The translations under genes and the position numbers were made by a program. From Actinospineispora spinosispora DSM 44797 (GTDB taxonomy: Bacteria > Actinomycetota > Actinomycetes > Mycobacteriales > Pseudonocardiaceae), in assembly GCF_000429025.1 (NCBI RefSeq), contig NZ_AUBB01000028.1:99514-163513 (forward strand): DNA of 64,000 nt. Direction: 5' to 3'. Below the pieces are notes generated by a model, which was not told the origin of the DNA, made no database searches, and was given only the letters and a program-made list of their open reading frames with translations. This document shows positions 18,468 through 27,189 of this stretch, piece after piece (the stretch's first letter is position 1; every line of letters begins with the position of its first letter).

Positions 18468-19697
18468 TCAGCCGTCGAGCAACCAGACGTCGACCATCGT
18501 GTGCTGTTCGTGCAGGTCGTGGTCCGAGGGCAGGTCGATCAGGCAGTCGGCTCTGGCCATCGAGGACAGCAGGTGGGAGCCGGGGCCGCCGATCGTTCGC
18601 ACGGTGCCGGTCTTCGCGTCCAGCTCGCCCCTGCGGAACTGCCGCTTGCCGGGCGGCGAGTGCAGGGTCTCGTCGAGACGGGCGCTGATGACCGCGCGCT
18701 CCGGGTACGGGTGGCCCATCGCGGCGCGCAGCGCGGGCCGGACGAACACCTCGAAGGACAGCTGGGAGCTGACCGGGTTGCCGGGCAGTGTCACGACGGG
18801 GATGTCACCGACGCCGGTGAGGCGCCCGGCACCCTGGGGTCCGCCCGGCTGCATGGCGACCCTGACGAACTCGACGCCGCGGTCGGCCAGCGCGTCCTTG
18901 ACGACCTCGTACGCGCCCGCGCTGACCCCGCCCGAGGTGAGGATCAGGTCGACGGTGCCGGCCGAGGCGATCCGCTCCTCGAGTGTGGCGAGGAAGCGGG
19001 GGACGTCGTCCGGTACGAACTGCAGTCGTTCGGCGCGGCCACCTGCCTCGGTGACCGACGCGGCCAGCATCGTGCCGTTGGACTCGTAGATCTGGCCGTG
19101 CCGCAGCGGCTGTCCCGGCGCGACCAGCTCGGTGCCGGTCGAGAGCACCAGCACCGTCGGGGGCCGCCGGACCGGCAGCGTCGCGGCGCCCACCGCGGAG
19201 GCCAGACCGAGCTGCACGGGGCCGAGCACGGAGCCCGCCCGCAGCACGACCGTGCCCTCCGCGACGTCCTCGCCGCGCCTGCGCAGATGGTTGCCGGCCG
19301 AAGGCGCGGCGTCGATGCGCACCGTCTCCGTGCCGCCGTCGGTGTCCTCGACCTTCACCACGGTGTCCGCGCCTGGCGGCATCGCGGCGCCGGTCATGAT
19401 CCGGTGCGCCGTGCCGGGCTGCAGCGGCGGCGAGTCGGTGCGGCCGGCCGGGATGTCCTCGGCGACCGGCAGCCGCACCGGCCGCTCGGGAGAGGCGCCG
19501 GCGATGTCAGCCGCGCGCACCGCGTAACCGTCCATCGCGGAGTTGTCGAACGGGGGCAGCGGGATCGTCGTGACCAGATCTTCGGCGAGCACCAGGCCGA
19601 GCGCGTCGGCGAGCGGCCGGTCCTGCGCCTCGGTGGGTGACAGCAGCGCGGCGACGACGGCGCGGTGCTCCTCGACGGTTCTGAGCGCTTTACTCAC
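18468..19697 (-). CDS. moeA: molybdopterin molybdenumtransferase MoeA
   Basis: A 409-residue enzyme that inserts molybdate into adenylylated molybdopterin to make molybdenum cofactor. Domains in order are MoeA N-terminal (PLPPFDNSAMDGYAVRAADI), the MoCF-binding middle domain (TVLVLSTGTELV, ILTSGGVSAGAYEVV, TLPGNPVSS) and the small C-terminal beta domain. GTG at 19697 has GCAGGA 8 bases upstream and precedes conserved sequence; an upstream ATG-like start in the same frame lacks family similarity. It is divergent from the cold shock gene. Other Moco genes lie 20 kb away (moaC, mog, moaE). Confidence 0.93.
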   Translation of the reverse strand: MSKALRTVEEHRAVVAALLSPTEAQDRPLADALGLVLAEDLVTTIPLPPFDNSAMDGYAVRAADIAGASPERPVRLPVAEDIPAGRTDSPPLQPGTAHRIMTGAAMPPGADTVVKVEDTDGGTETVRIDAAPSAGNHLRRRGEDVAEGTVVLRAGSVLGPVQLGLASAVGAATLPVRRPPTVLVLSTGTELVAPGQPLRHGQIYESNGTMLAASVTEAGGRAERLQFVPDDVPRFLATLEERIASAGTVDLILTSGGVSAGAYEVVKDALADRGVEFVRVAMQPGGPQGAGRLTGVGDIPVVTLPGNPVSSQLSFEVFVRPALRAAMGHPYPERAVISARLDETLHSPPGKRQFRRGELDAKTGTVRTIGGPGSHLLSSMARADCLIDLPSDHDLHEQHTMVDVWLLDG

Positions 19698-19812
19698 ACC
19701 CGCATCCTGCCCTCCCGGGCTCCCGAAGTCTGGGACGAGGGTCTGGGAAGGGGCCTGATTTCTGGGTAGCGTCGATCGCGGTTTGTCGGGCAAACAAATC
19801 GGGAGGATGGTC

Positions 19813-20016
19813 GTGGCTCAGGGCACGGTCAAGTGGTTCAACTCGGAGAAGGGTTACGGCTTCATCGCCACCGACGGCGGGCCGGACGTCTTCGTCCACT
19901 ACAGCGCGATCGAGATGGACGGGTTCCGGACGCTCGACGAGGGCGACCGGGTGACGTTCGAGACGACGGCGGGCCGCGACGGCCGAAGCCAGGCCGAGTC
20001 GGTCAAGCGCTTGTAG
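19813..20016 (+). CDS. cold shock protein (CspA family)
   Basis: A 67-residue single cold shock domain, a small beta-barrel that binds single-stranded RNA or DNA and acts as an RNA chaperone. Both RNA-binding motifs are intact: KGYGFI (RNP1) and VFVHY (RNP2). GGGAGG ends 6 bases before GTG at 19813, so GTG was chosen over the ATG at 19807, which directly abuts the ribosome site. A strong terminator hairpin follows 14 bases after the stop. Confidence 0.94.
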   Translation: MAQGTVKWFNSEKGYGFIATDGGPDVFVHYSAIEMDGFRTLDEGDRVTFETTAGRDGRSQAESVKRL

Positions 20017-20030
20017 AGAGGGCCACGAAC

Positions 20031-20065
20031 ACGAGGGGCCGGACCGCCAACGGTACGGCCCCTCG
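20031..20065 (+). terminator. terminator of the cold shock gene
   Basis: Stem ACGAGGGGCCG / CGGCCCCTCGT with a 13-base loop, 14 bases after the cspA-like stop codon. No long T run follows, as is common in actinomycetes. Confidence 0.85.
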
Positions 20066-20107
20066 TTCGCGAACAACCGTCGAGTATGTCAATCCGCCCA
20101 AGTCAGG

Positions 20108-20333
20108 CCTGACCAACCCAGCAACAGCACAGTCGGCTCCGCGAGTCTCCGAAGGAGTTCCGGCGAAGGCCGGCGTAGTGAATGTCCGCAACCAGGCTCC
20201 CAGGCCGGGCGGCAGCTCCCATGGCGACAACAAGCGCGCGCCCGGCGACGAAGGAGCTTGTTTTTCTGGGAGTACCCCAGCGAGCGAAGCGAGCCGGGGT
20301 GGTCACAGAAAAACTCCGCGCGGAACAGGCCCA
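20108..20333 (-). repeat. structured repeat, family B copy 2
   Basis: Same element and orientation as copy 1 (17920-18145), lying between the cold shock terminator and the groEL promoter. Landmarks GGCTCCGCGAGTCTCCGAAG, CCGGCGAAGGCCGG and the GTTTTTCTGGG / CACAGAAAAAC hairpin are all present. It ends 15 bases before the first CIRCE operator. Confidence 0.9.
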
Positions 20334-20347
20334 AGGGGCCCAGCTTG

Positions 20348-20409
20348 CTTGCACTCGGAGGGGGAGAGTGCTAGACACGGACCTGGCACTCGATACCTGT
20401 GAGTGCCAG
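20348..20409 (+). promoter_or_regulatory. groEL promoter with two CIRCE (HrcA) operators
   Basis: Two inverted repeats of CIRCE type sit 8 bases apart: CTTGCACTC-N9-GAGTGCTAG at 20348-20374 and CTGGCACTC-N9-GAGTGCCAG at 20383-20409. The CIRCE consensus is TTAGCACTC-N9-GAGTGCTAA. A sigma-70-like promoter is embedded: TTGCAC at 20349-20354, 17 bases, TAGACA at 20372-20377, placing the start point at about the second operator. HrcA binding would block the promoter directly until heat shock. Confidence 0.92.
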
Positions 20410-20422
20410 GTCGGGTCAGTGA

Positions 20423-22135
<1,713 letters not shown>

Positions 22136-22170
22136 GTCCAGCTCTCACCTAGCACGACCCGCACGTCCGA

Positions 22171-22208
22171 CAGGGCGGTCCCGGTTCGCCGGGGCCGCCC
22201 TGTTTGTT
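22171..22208 (+). terminator. groEL terminator
   Basis: Stem CAGGGCGGTCCC / GGGGCCGCCCTG followed by TTTGTTT, 36 bases after the groEL stop codon. A conventional Rho-independent terminator. Confidence 0.93.
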
Positions 22209-22209
22209 T

Positions 22210-22441
22210 GGCCTGTTTCGCGCGCGGTATTTTTCTGTGACCACCCCGGCTCGCGTAAACGCTCGCTGGGGTACTTCCAGAAAAAAAGGCTCGGGGACTC
22301 GCCCGGGCGCGCGCTTGTGGCCGACTGGGGAGCCGCCGACGGAGTCGGCGACGTTGGTTGCGGACATTCACTGCCCGGCCCTCGCCGGAACTCCTTCGGA
22401 GACTCGCGGAGCCGGCTTAGCCGTGGTCGGGGTTGGGCTGG
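22210..22441 (+). repeat. structured repeat, family B copy 3
   Basis: Plus-orientation copy beginning directly after the groEL terminator. It contains the GTATTTTTCTGTGACCACC / GGGGTACTTCCAGAAAAA hairpin, GCGCGCGCTTGTGG, GGTTGCGGACATTCAC and CTCCTTCGGAGACTCGCGG. It is more diverged than the other copies in the middle. Confidence 0.9.
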
Positions 22442-22463
22442 TGGGGCGACTTTGCACGCCTTG

Positions 22464-22503
22464 GTGCTGCGTCGCACATGTCCGGACGTGTGCGACGCAG
22501 CAC
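22464..22503. repeat. 40-base palindrome after family B copy 3
   Basis: Arms GTGCTGCGTCGCACATGTCC and its complement abut with one mismatch. It lies between convergent groEL and the WYL regulator gene and could terminate the latter. Confidence 0.85.
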
Positions 22504-22553
22504 GACGGTGTGCACAGTGGCCCGAGGCGTCACCGGGGTGACTGGTGAGGTGA

Positions 22554-23534
22554 TCACGGATAGAGGGACGCGGTGGCCGCGGCACGCCTAGACAAAGCCG
22601 CGAGCAGTTCGGCGGGCGAAAGAGCCTCCGCATGAGGGCTCAGGCCCCACACGACGTGTTCGGCGTGCCCAAGGTCGGCGAACTCCAGGTCGACCACGAG
22701 CCAGCCCGGCACGTCGTCGTGCGTCGCGGTCCTGCCGAGGGCGGTGCGGGTCAGTTCTTCGAGACGGTCGGTGCGGACCCGCACCCTGGCCGCGGTGCTG
22801 CGCAGGCGGGCCCGGAAGTCGGACTGGCGGCGTTGCCACAGCTGGGCCAGGTCGATGCCGGTCGGGCGGTGAGCGGGTTCGTCCTCCTCGACCGCCTCGA
22901 CGATCCGCGACACGCGGTAGGTGCGGTCGGCGCCGTCGTGCAGCGCCAGCAGATACCAGCGGCCGGCCGCGCTCACCAGGCCGAGCGGGTCGACCACCCG
23001 CCAGGTCAGCTCCGGTTCCGGGTCGCGGGGGCGCGTCGGGTAGCGGATGCGCAGCCGGGTGCCCGCGAACACCGCGCGCTGCACGATCGCCAACGGCGGC
23101 TCTGGCTCCGTCGGCGGGGACACCGTGCGTCTGGTCCAGCCGCCGCTCTTCGGGTCGACCAGGACCCGGCCGGCCGCCTCGGTGGCCCCTGGGCGGGTGC
23201 TGGCGGGCAGCGCGGCCACGACCTTGCGGATGGCCGACGCGAACGCCGGTCCCAGCCCCAGTGCCTCCGGAGTGGCGCTGGACTGCGCGGTCAGCAGCGC
23301 GACCGCCTCGTCGGGGGTCAGGCCGGTCAGGTCGGTGGAGAAGCCGGGCAGCAGGGCGAAACCACCGTCTCGGCCGCGTTCGGCGTACACCGGGATGCCG
23401 GCGGCGGACAGGGCGTCGATGTCGCGCAGCACCGTGCGGGTCGACACCTCCAGCTCCGAGGCGAGCGTCGCGGCGGTCAGCCGACCCCGGGCGCGCAGCA
23501 ACAGCACCAGGGACAGCAGGCGGTCGGCGCGCAT
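22554..23534 (-). CDS. WYL-domain helix-turn-helix transcriptional regulator
   Basis: A 326-residue regulator. Residues 1-60 form a DeoR/HTH_11 winged helix (RADRLLSLVLLLRARGRLTAATLASELEVSTRTVLRDIDAL). Residues 140-215 form a WYL domain (LRIRYPTRPRD, WRVVDPLGLVSAAGRWYLLALHDG), and a WCX C-terminal extension follows. Related proteins sense nucleic acids or small ligands. The ATG at 23534 begins conserved sequence; an upstream in-frame start lies inside the operator region. It is divergent from a mycothiol-isomerase-like gene, with a perfect palindrome between them, so it most likely controls that gene and itself. Confidence 0.9.
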   Translation of the reverse strand: MRADRLLSLVLLLRARGRLTAATLASELEVSTRTVLRDIDALSAAGIPVYAERGRDGGFALLPGFSTDLTGLTPDEAVALLTAQSSATPEALGLGPAFASAIRKVVAALPASTRPGATEAAGRVLVDPKSGGWTRRTVSPPTEPEPPLAIVQRAVFAGTRLRIRYPTRPRDPEPELTWRVVDPLGLVSAAGRWYLLALHDGADRTYRVSRIVEAVEEDEPAHRPTGIDLAQLWQRRQSDFRARLRSTAARVRVRTDRLEELTRTALGRTATHDDVPGWLVVDLEFADLGHAEHVVWGLSPHAEALSPAELLAALSRRAAATASLYP

Positions 23535-23553
23535 GGCCGGAATTCTCTCCCAG

Positions 23554-23578
23554 ATATACGACAGGAGATGTCGTATAT
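23554..23578. promoter_or_regulatory. operator palindrome between WYL regulator and its target
   Basis: Perfect inverted repeat ATATACGACA-GGAGA-TGTCGTATAT in the 62-base divergent gap. Its low GC stands out from the surroundings. Position and symmetry suggest the binding site of the WYL regulator, overlapping both promoters. Confidence 0.75.
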
Positions 23579-23596
23579 AGGCGACATGCTTCTCCC

Positions 23597-24175
23597 ATGA
23601 CACAGCAGACCGATCCCCGACCCCTCTACCGCGACGCGCTGACCTGGGTCCGCGGCCTCATCGAGAACGTCAAGACCGACCAGTTCAGCCTCCCCACGCC
23701 CTGCCCCGAGTTCGACACCCGCGTCATGCTCGGTCACCTGGTGACCGTCGTCGAGCGCAGCAGGGTCGTCGGCGAAGGCGGGTCGGCGTTCTCCATCCCT
23801 CTGGTGACCGAGGAGGTACCGGGCGACGACTGGGCCTCGGCGTTCGGCGACTCGGTCGAGAAGATGCTGTCGGTGTGGTCGGACGACGGCCTGCTCGACA
23901 CGACGGTCACCGTTCCGTGGGGCACCATGCCCGGACGCGCGGCGCTGTGGGGTTACCTCGACGAAGCGCTGGTACACGGCTGGGACCTGGCGATCGCCAC
24001 CGGCCAGGACCCGGAAGGACCCGCCGAGGCTTCCGAGGCGGCGCTGGCGGTGTTCACACAGGTCCTCCCGGCCGAGCCCCGCGGTGGCGACGTGCCGTTC
24101 GGCCCGCCGGTGGACCCGGCGCCGAGCGCCGGCCCGACCGAGCGCCTCGCCAACTGGGTCGGCCACCGGCGTTAG
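23597..24175 (+). CDS. TIGR03086-type mycothiol-dependent isomerase-like protein
   Basis: A 192-residue DinB-like four-helix protein of the TIGR03086/mycothiol maleylpyruvate isomerase N-terminal group. Features are SLPTPCPEFDTRVMLGHLV, with metal-ligand type His in GHL, and EALVHGWDLAIATGQ, with the second metal-site His. Members bind a divalent metal and may use mycothiol as cofactor; the substrate is unknown. It is divergent from the WYL regulator across a 62-base gap with a palindromic operator. A family B repeat begins 3 bases after its stop. Confidence 0.82.
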   Translation: MTQQTDPRPLYRDALTWVRGLIENVKTDQFSLPTPCPEFDTRVMLGHLVTVVERSRVVGEGGSAFSIPLVTEEVPGDDWASAFGDSVEKMLSVWSDDGLLDTTVTVPWGTMPGRAALWGYLDEALVHGWDLAIATGQDPEGPAEASEAALAVFTQVLPAEPRGGDVPFGPPVDPAPSAGPTERLANWVGHRR

Positions 24176-24177
24176 TC

Positions 24178-24405
24178 TGGGCCTGTCTCGCGCGGAGTTT
24201 TTCTGTGACCACCCCGGCTCGCGCAAGCGCTCGCTGGGGTGCTCCCAGAAAAACAAGCCTCGTTCCTCGGTTGAGCGCGCGCTTGTTGTCCCCTTGAGAG
24301 CCGCCCTGGTCGTCGGCGAGGTTGGTTGCGGACATTCAGTACGCCGGCCTTCGCCGGAACTCCTTCGGAGACTCGCGGAGCCGGCTTTGCCGTGGCTAGG
24401 TTGGG
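24178..24405 (+). repeat. structured repeat, family B copy 4
   Basis: The clearest plus-orientation copy, starting 3 bases after the preceding stop codon. It contains GCGCGGAGTTTTTCTG, the GACCACCCCGG / CTGGGGTGCTCCCAG stem, ACAAGCCTCGTTCC, GGTTGCGGACATTCAG, the CCGGCCTTCGCCGG hairpin and CTCCTTCGGAGACTCGCGG. The 60 bases from here to the convergent PspC gene contain a further GCGGAGCCG phrase. Confidence 0.9.
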
Positions 24406-24463
24406 TGGTCTTGTTCGGGGCCTTGCGGAGCCGACTCGGCCGTGGCCGGCTGGACGGAACGGT

Positions 24464-25054
24464 TCAGTCTTCCAGGGGCATGAGGATCCAGCAGGCCAGA
24501 TAGACGATCAGGCCGACGCCGAAGCCGAGCAGGACCGCCACGATCAGGCCGAGGCGGAGCCACAGCGGGTCGATGCCGAGCGTCTTGGCGAAGCCCCCGC
24601 ACACGCCGCTGATCATCTTGTCGTCCTTGCTGCGCCGCAGCTTCGTGGACAGCAAGTCGGGCGTCGGCGGGGCGGCCGTCGTCGCGTCGTCCGAGGCCGT
24701 GCCAGCGGTGAGCTCGGGCGTGGGGACGGCCGGCTTGGCCGAGGGAGGTGTGGCCGGGTGGAGGACATCGGTGGGCGAGTCGTCCCGGGACACGCCGTCC
24801 GACGGCGGCGTCGGGGACACCTCGGTGGTCGGGCCGTCGTCCCCGGTGCTGCTCGGCAGCTGCGCGATCGGGCTGTCGGCCTCCTCGGTGGCCGGCAGCT
24901 GGGTGGTGGGGCTGTCGTCGACGGTGGGCAGCCGCGTCGTCGGGCTGCTGTCGTCGTCGGTCCTCGGCAGGACCTCGGTGCTCGCCTCGGTCGTGGACCC
25001 GGTGTCGGTGTCTGTGGCCTGTTTCGGGCCGGTGGTCGTGGCTGTCTCGTCCAT
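24464..25054 (-). CDS. PspC-domain membrane protein with long acidic/Thr-rich N-terminus
   Basis: A 196-residue protein. The first 130 residues are low-complexity, rich in Thr, Pro, Asp and Ser with loose repeats of TTQLP and DSPT type, and are likely disordered. The last 60 residues are a PspC domain (PF04024): KLRRSKDDKMISGVCGGFAKTLGIDP followed by one membrane helix (LIVAVLLGFGVGLIVYLACWILMPL). PspC domains take part in envelope-stress sensing; here it is fused at the C-terminus of a disordered cytoplasmic region. The start is the ATG of MDETATTT. Confidence 0.85.
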   Translation of the reverse strand: MDETATTTGPKQATDTDTGSTTEASTEVLPRTDDDSSPTTRLPTVDDSPTTQLPATEEADSPIAQLPSSTGDDGPTTEVSPTPPSDGVSRDDSPTDVLHPATPPSAKPAVPTPELTAGTASDDATTAAPPTPDLLSTKLRRSKDDKMISGVCGGFAKTLGIDPLWLRLGLIVAVLLGFGVGLIVYLACWILMPLED

Positions 25055-25149
25055 GACCACCAGCGTGCTCGGCGACGCGCGCCGGCACCTCAGGGCCGCA
25101 CCCCGGTCCCTCCCTGACCGGGCACCCCGGCTCGGTCAGGGGGAACGGC

Positions 25150-26817
25150 TCAGGCCTCGCCCAGGTCCGTGACCGGTGGGCCGAGGATGTCGTCGGCGTC
25201 CATGATCCGGTAGGCGTAGCCCTGCTCGGCGAGGAACCGCTGCCGGTGCGCCGCGTACTCGGTGTCCAGGGTGTCGCGGGAGACGACCGAGTAGAAGTGC
25301 GCCTGCCGGTGGTCACCCTTCGGGCGCAGCAGGCGGCCGAGACGCTGCGCCTCCTCCTGACGGGAGCCGAACGTCCCGGAGACCTGCACCGCGACCGAGG
25401 CCTCCGGCAGGTCGATCGAGAAGTTCGCCACCTTGCTGACCACCAGCCGGGGGATCTCGCCGGTCCGGAACGCCTCGAACAGGGCCTCGCGCTCCTTGTT
25501 GCGGGTCGAGCCCTCGACGACCGGGCAGTCCAGGCCCTTGCCCAGCTCGTGCAGCTGGTCCAGGTATGCCCCGATGATCAGCGCGGGCTCGCCGGGGTGC
25601 CGGTCGAGGATCGCCTGGACCACAGGGAGCTTCGTGCGCGCCGTGGCCGCGAGCTTGTACCGCTCGTCGGCCTCCGCCGTGGCGTAGCCGAGCCGTTCGG
25701 CGTCGGTCAGGGTGACTCGGACCTCGACGCAGTCGGCGGGCGCGATCCAGCCCTGCTGCTCGATGTCCCGCCACGGCGCGTCGTAGCGCTTCGGACCGAT
25801 CAGCGAGAACACGTCACCCTCGCGCCCGTCCTCGCGGACCAGCGTCGCGGTCAGGCCGAGACGGCGACGCGACTGCAGGTCGGCGGTCATCCGGAACACC
25901 GGGGCGGGCAGCAGGTGCACCTCGTCGTAGATGATCAGACCCCAGTCGCGGGAGTCGAACAGGTCCAGGTGGCGGTACTCACCTTTGGTTTTGCGCGTCA
26001 TCACCTGGTAGGTGGCGATCGTGACCGGACGGATCTCCTTGCGCTCGCCGGAGTACTCGCCGATCTCGTCCTCGGTCAGCGACGTGCGGGCCACCAGCTC
26101 GCGCTTCCACTGCCTGCCCGCGACGGTGTTGGTGACCAGGATCAGCGTCGTGGCCTGCGCCTCGGCCATCGCGGCCGCGCCGACCAGTGTCTTGCCGGCG
26201 CCGCAGGGCAGCACCACGACACCGGAGCCGCCCGCCCAAAAACCGGTGACCGCGTCGCGCTGGTAGTCGCGCAGCTCCCAGTCCTTCTCGTCCAGGGTGA
26301 TCGCGTGGTGCTCGCCGTCGACGTAGCCCGCGAGGTCCTCGGCGGGCCAGCCGACCTTGAGCAGCGCCTGCTTGAGATGACCGCGTTCGCTCGGGTGGAC
26401 GACGACCGTGTCGTCGTCCAGCCGGGTGCCCAGCATCGGGGCGATCTTCTTCTGCCGGAGGATCTCCTCCAGCACCGCGCGGTCGAGCGAGACCAGCACC
26501 AGCCCGTGCACCGGCGACTTGACAAGCTGCAGCCGCCCGTAGCGGCCCATCGTGTCCACGACGTCGACCAGCAGCGGCTGCGGCACCGCGTACCGGGAGA
26601 ACCGGACCAGCGCGTCGACGACCTGCTCGGCGTCGTGCCCGGCGGCGCGGGCGTTCCACAGCGCGAGCGGGGTGACCCGGTAGGTGTGGACGTGCTCGGG
26701 TGCGCGCTCGAGTTCGGCGAACGGAGCGATCGCCGCGCGGGCCTCGGCCGCTGCGGGATGGTCGACCTCGAGCAGCAGGGTCTTGTCTGACTGGACGATG
26801 AGTGGTCCGTCGGTCAC
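25150..26817 (-). CDS. DNA repair helicase XPB (ERCC3-like), superfamily 2
   Basis: A 555-residue 3'-5' DNA helicase of the bacterial XPB type. Order: N-terminal damage-recognition-like domain (res 1-175), helicase domain 1 with LRDYQRDAV, Walker A PCGAGKT (204-210), DEVH box (298-301) and TATLVRED containing the XPB-specific RED motif (323-330). Helicase domain 2 follows with QRLGRLLRPKG. It is orthologous in kind and context to M. tuberculosis Rv0861c. AGGAGAGG lies 7 bases before GTG at 26817, which decides the start over an upstream ATG. A helicase-associated partner gene lies 6 kb away beyond the conservon. Confidence 0.94.
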   Translation of the reverse strand: MTDGPLIVQSDKTLLLEVDHPAAAEARAAIAPFAELERAPEHVHTYRVTPLALWNARAAGHDAEQVVDALVRFSRYAVPQPLLVDVVDTMGRYGRLQLVKSPVHGLVLVSLDRAVLEEILRQKKIAPMLGTRLDDDTVVVHPSERGHLKQALLKVGWPAEDLAGYVDGEHHAITLDEKDWELRDYQRDAVTGFWAGGSGVVVLPCGAGKTLVGAAAMAEAQATTLILVTNTVAGRQWKRELVARTSLTEDEIGEYSGERKEIRPVTIATYQVMTRKTKGEYRHLDLFDSRDWGLIIYDEVHLLPAPVFRMTADLQSRRRLGLTATLVREDGREGDVFSLIGPKRYDAPWRDIEQQGWIAPADCVEVRVTLTDAERLGYATAEADERYKLAATARTKLPVVQAILDRHPGEPALIIGAYLDQLHELGKGLDCPVVEGSTRNKEREALFEAFRTGEIPRLVVSKVANFSIDLPEASVAVQVSGTFGSRQEEAQRLGRLLRPKGDHRQAHFYSVVSRDTLDTEYAAHRQRFLAEQGYAYRIMDADDILGPPVTDLGEA

Positions 26818-27189
26818 GGACAGTCCTCTCCTAATGCGCTGGAGGCTTACCTGTGTGAGGCTGAGGGAGCCGTGTGGGGCTGGTGTGGCACTCGCTTCGT
26901 CACTCAAGGCTATACTTTGCCGCTTACGAAGGACGCACTACCGCCAGAGGGATCTTACTTGAGCACACGGGGTACGGCCTACTTATTTAACGACGGGCGT
27001 GTCGTTGTTCCTGATTTCGGGGGATCTGAAACCACTTGGGTGTACTCGAAGGACAATTGCCGAGTCACGGAGTGGCTCTCTTGACACCCGGTTGCCCCGT
27101 GGCTAGGAGCGCGCGGGAAGATATGTGGCGACAACCACTTGTGGTGACAGATTCCGAGGCTACCCGGCGTTCCGCAGGGAGGCGTTGAC
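26818..27189. other. divergent promoter region between XPB and the conservon
   Basis: 372 bases without a convincing gene. Its base composition is lower in GC than the neighbours. An open frame of 70 codons (26872-27084, plus) has third-position GC far below the rest of the window and no ribosome site, so I do not call it a gene. The conservon promoter at 27081-27109 lies at its right end. Confidence 0.6.
27081..27109 (+). promoter_or_regulatory. sigma-70-like promoter of the conservon
   Basis: TTGACA at 27081-27086, 17 bases, TAGGAG at 27104-27109, about 80 bases upstream of the kinase start codon. A perfect -35 with optimal spacing supports the call; the -10 is weaker. Confidence 0.6.
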
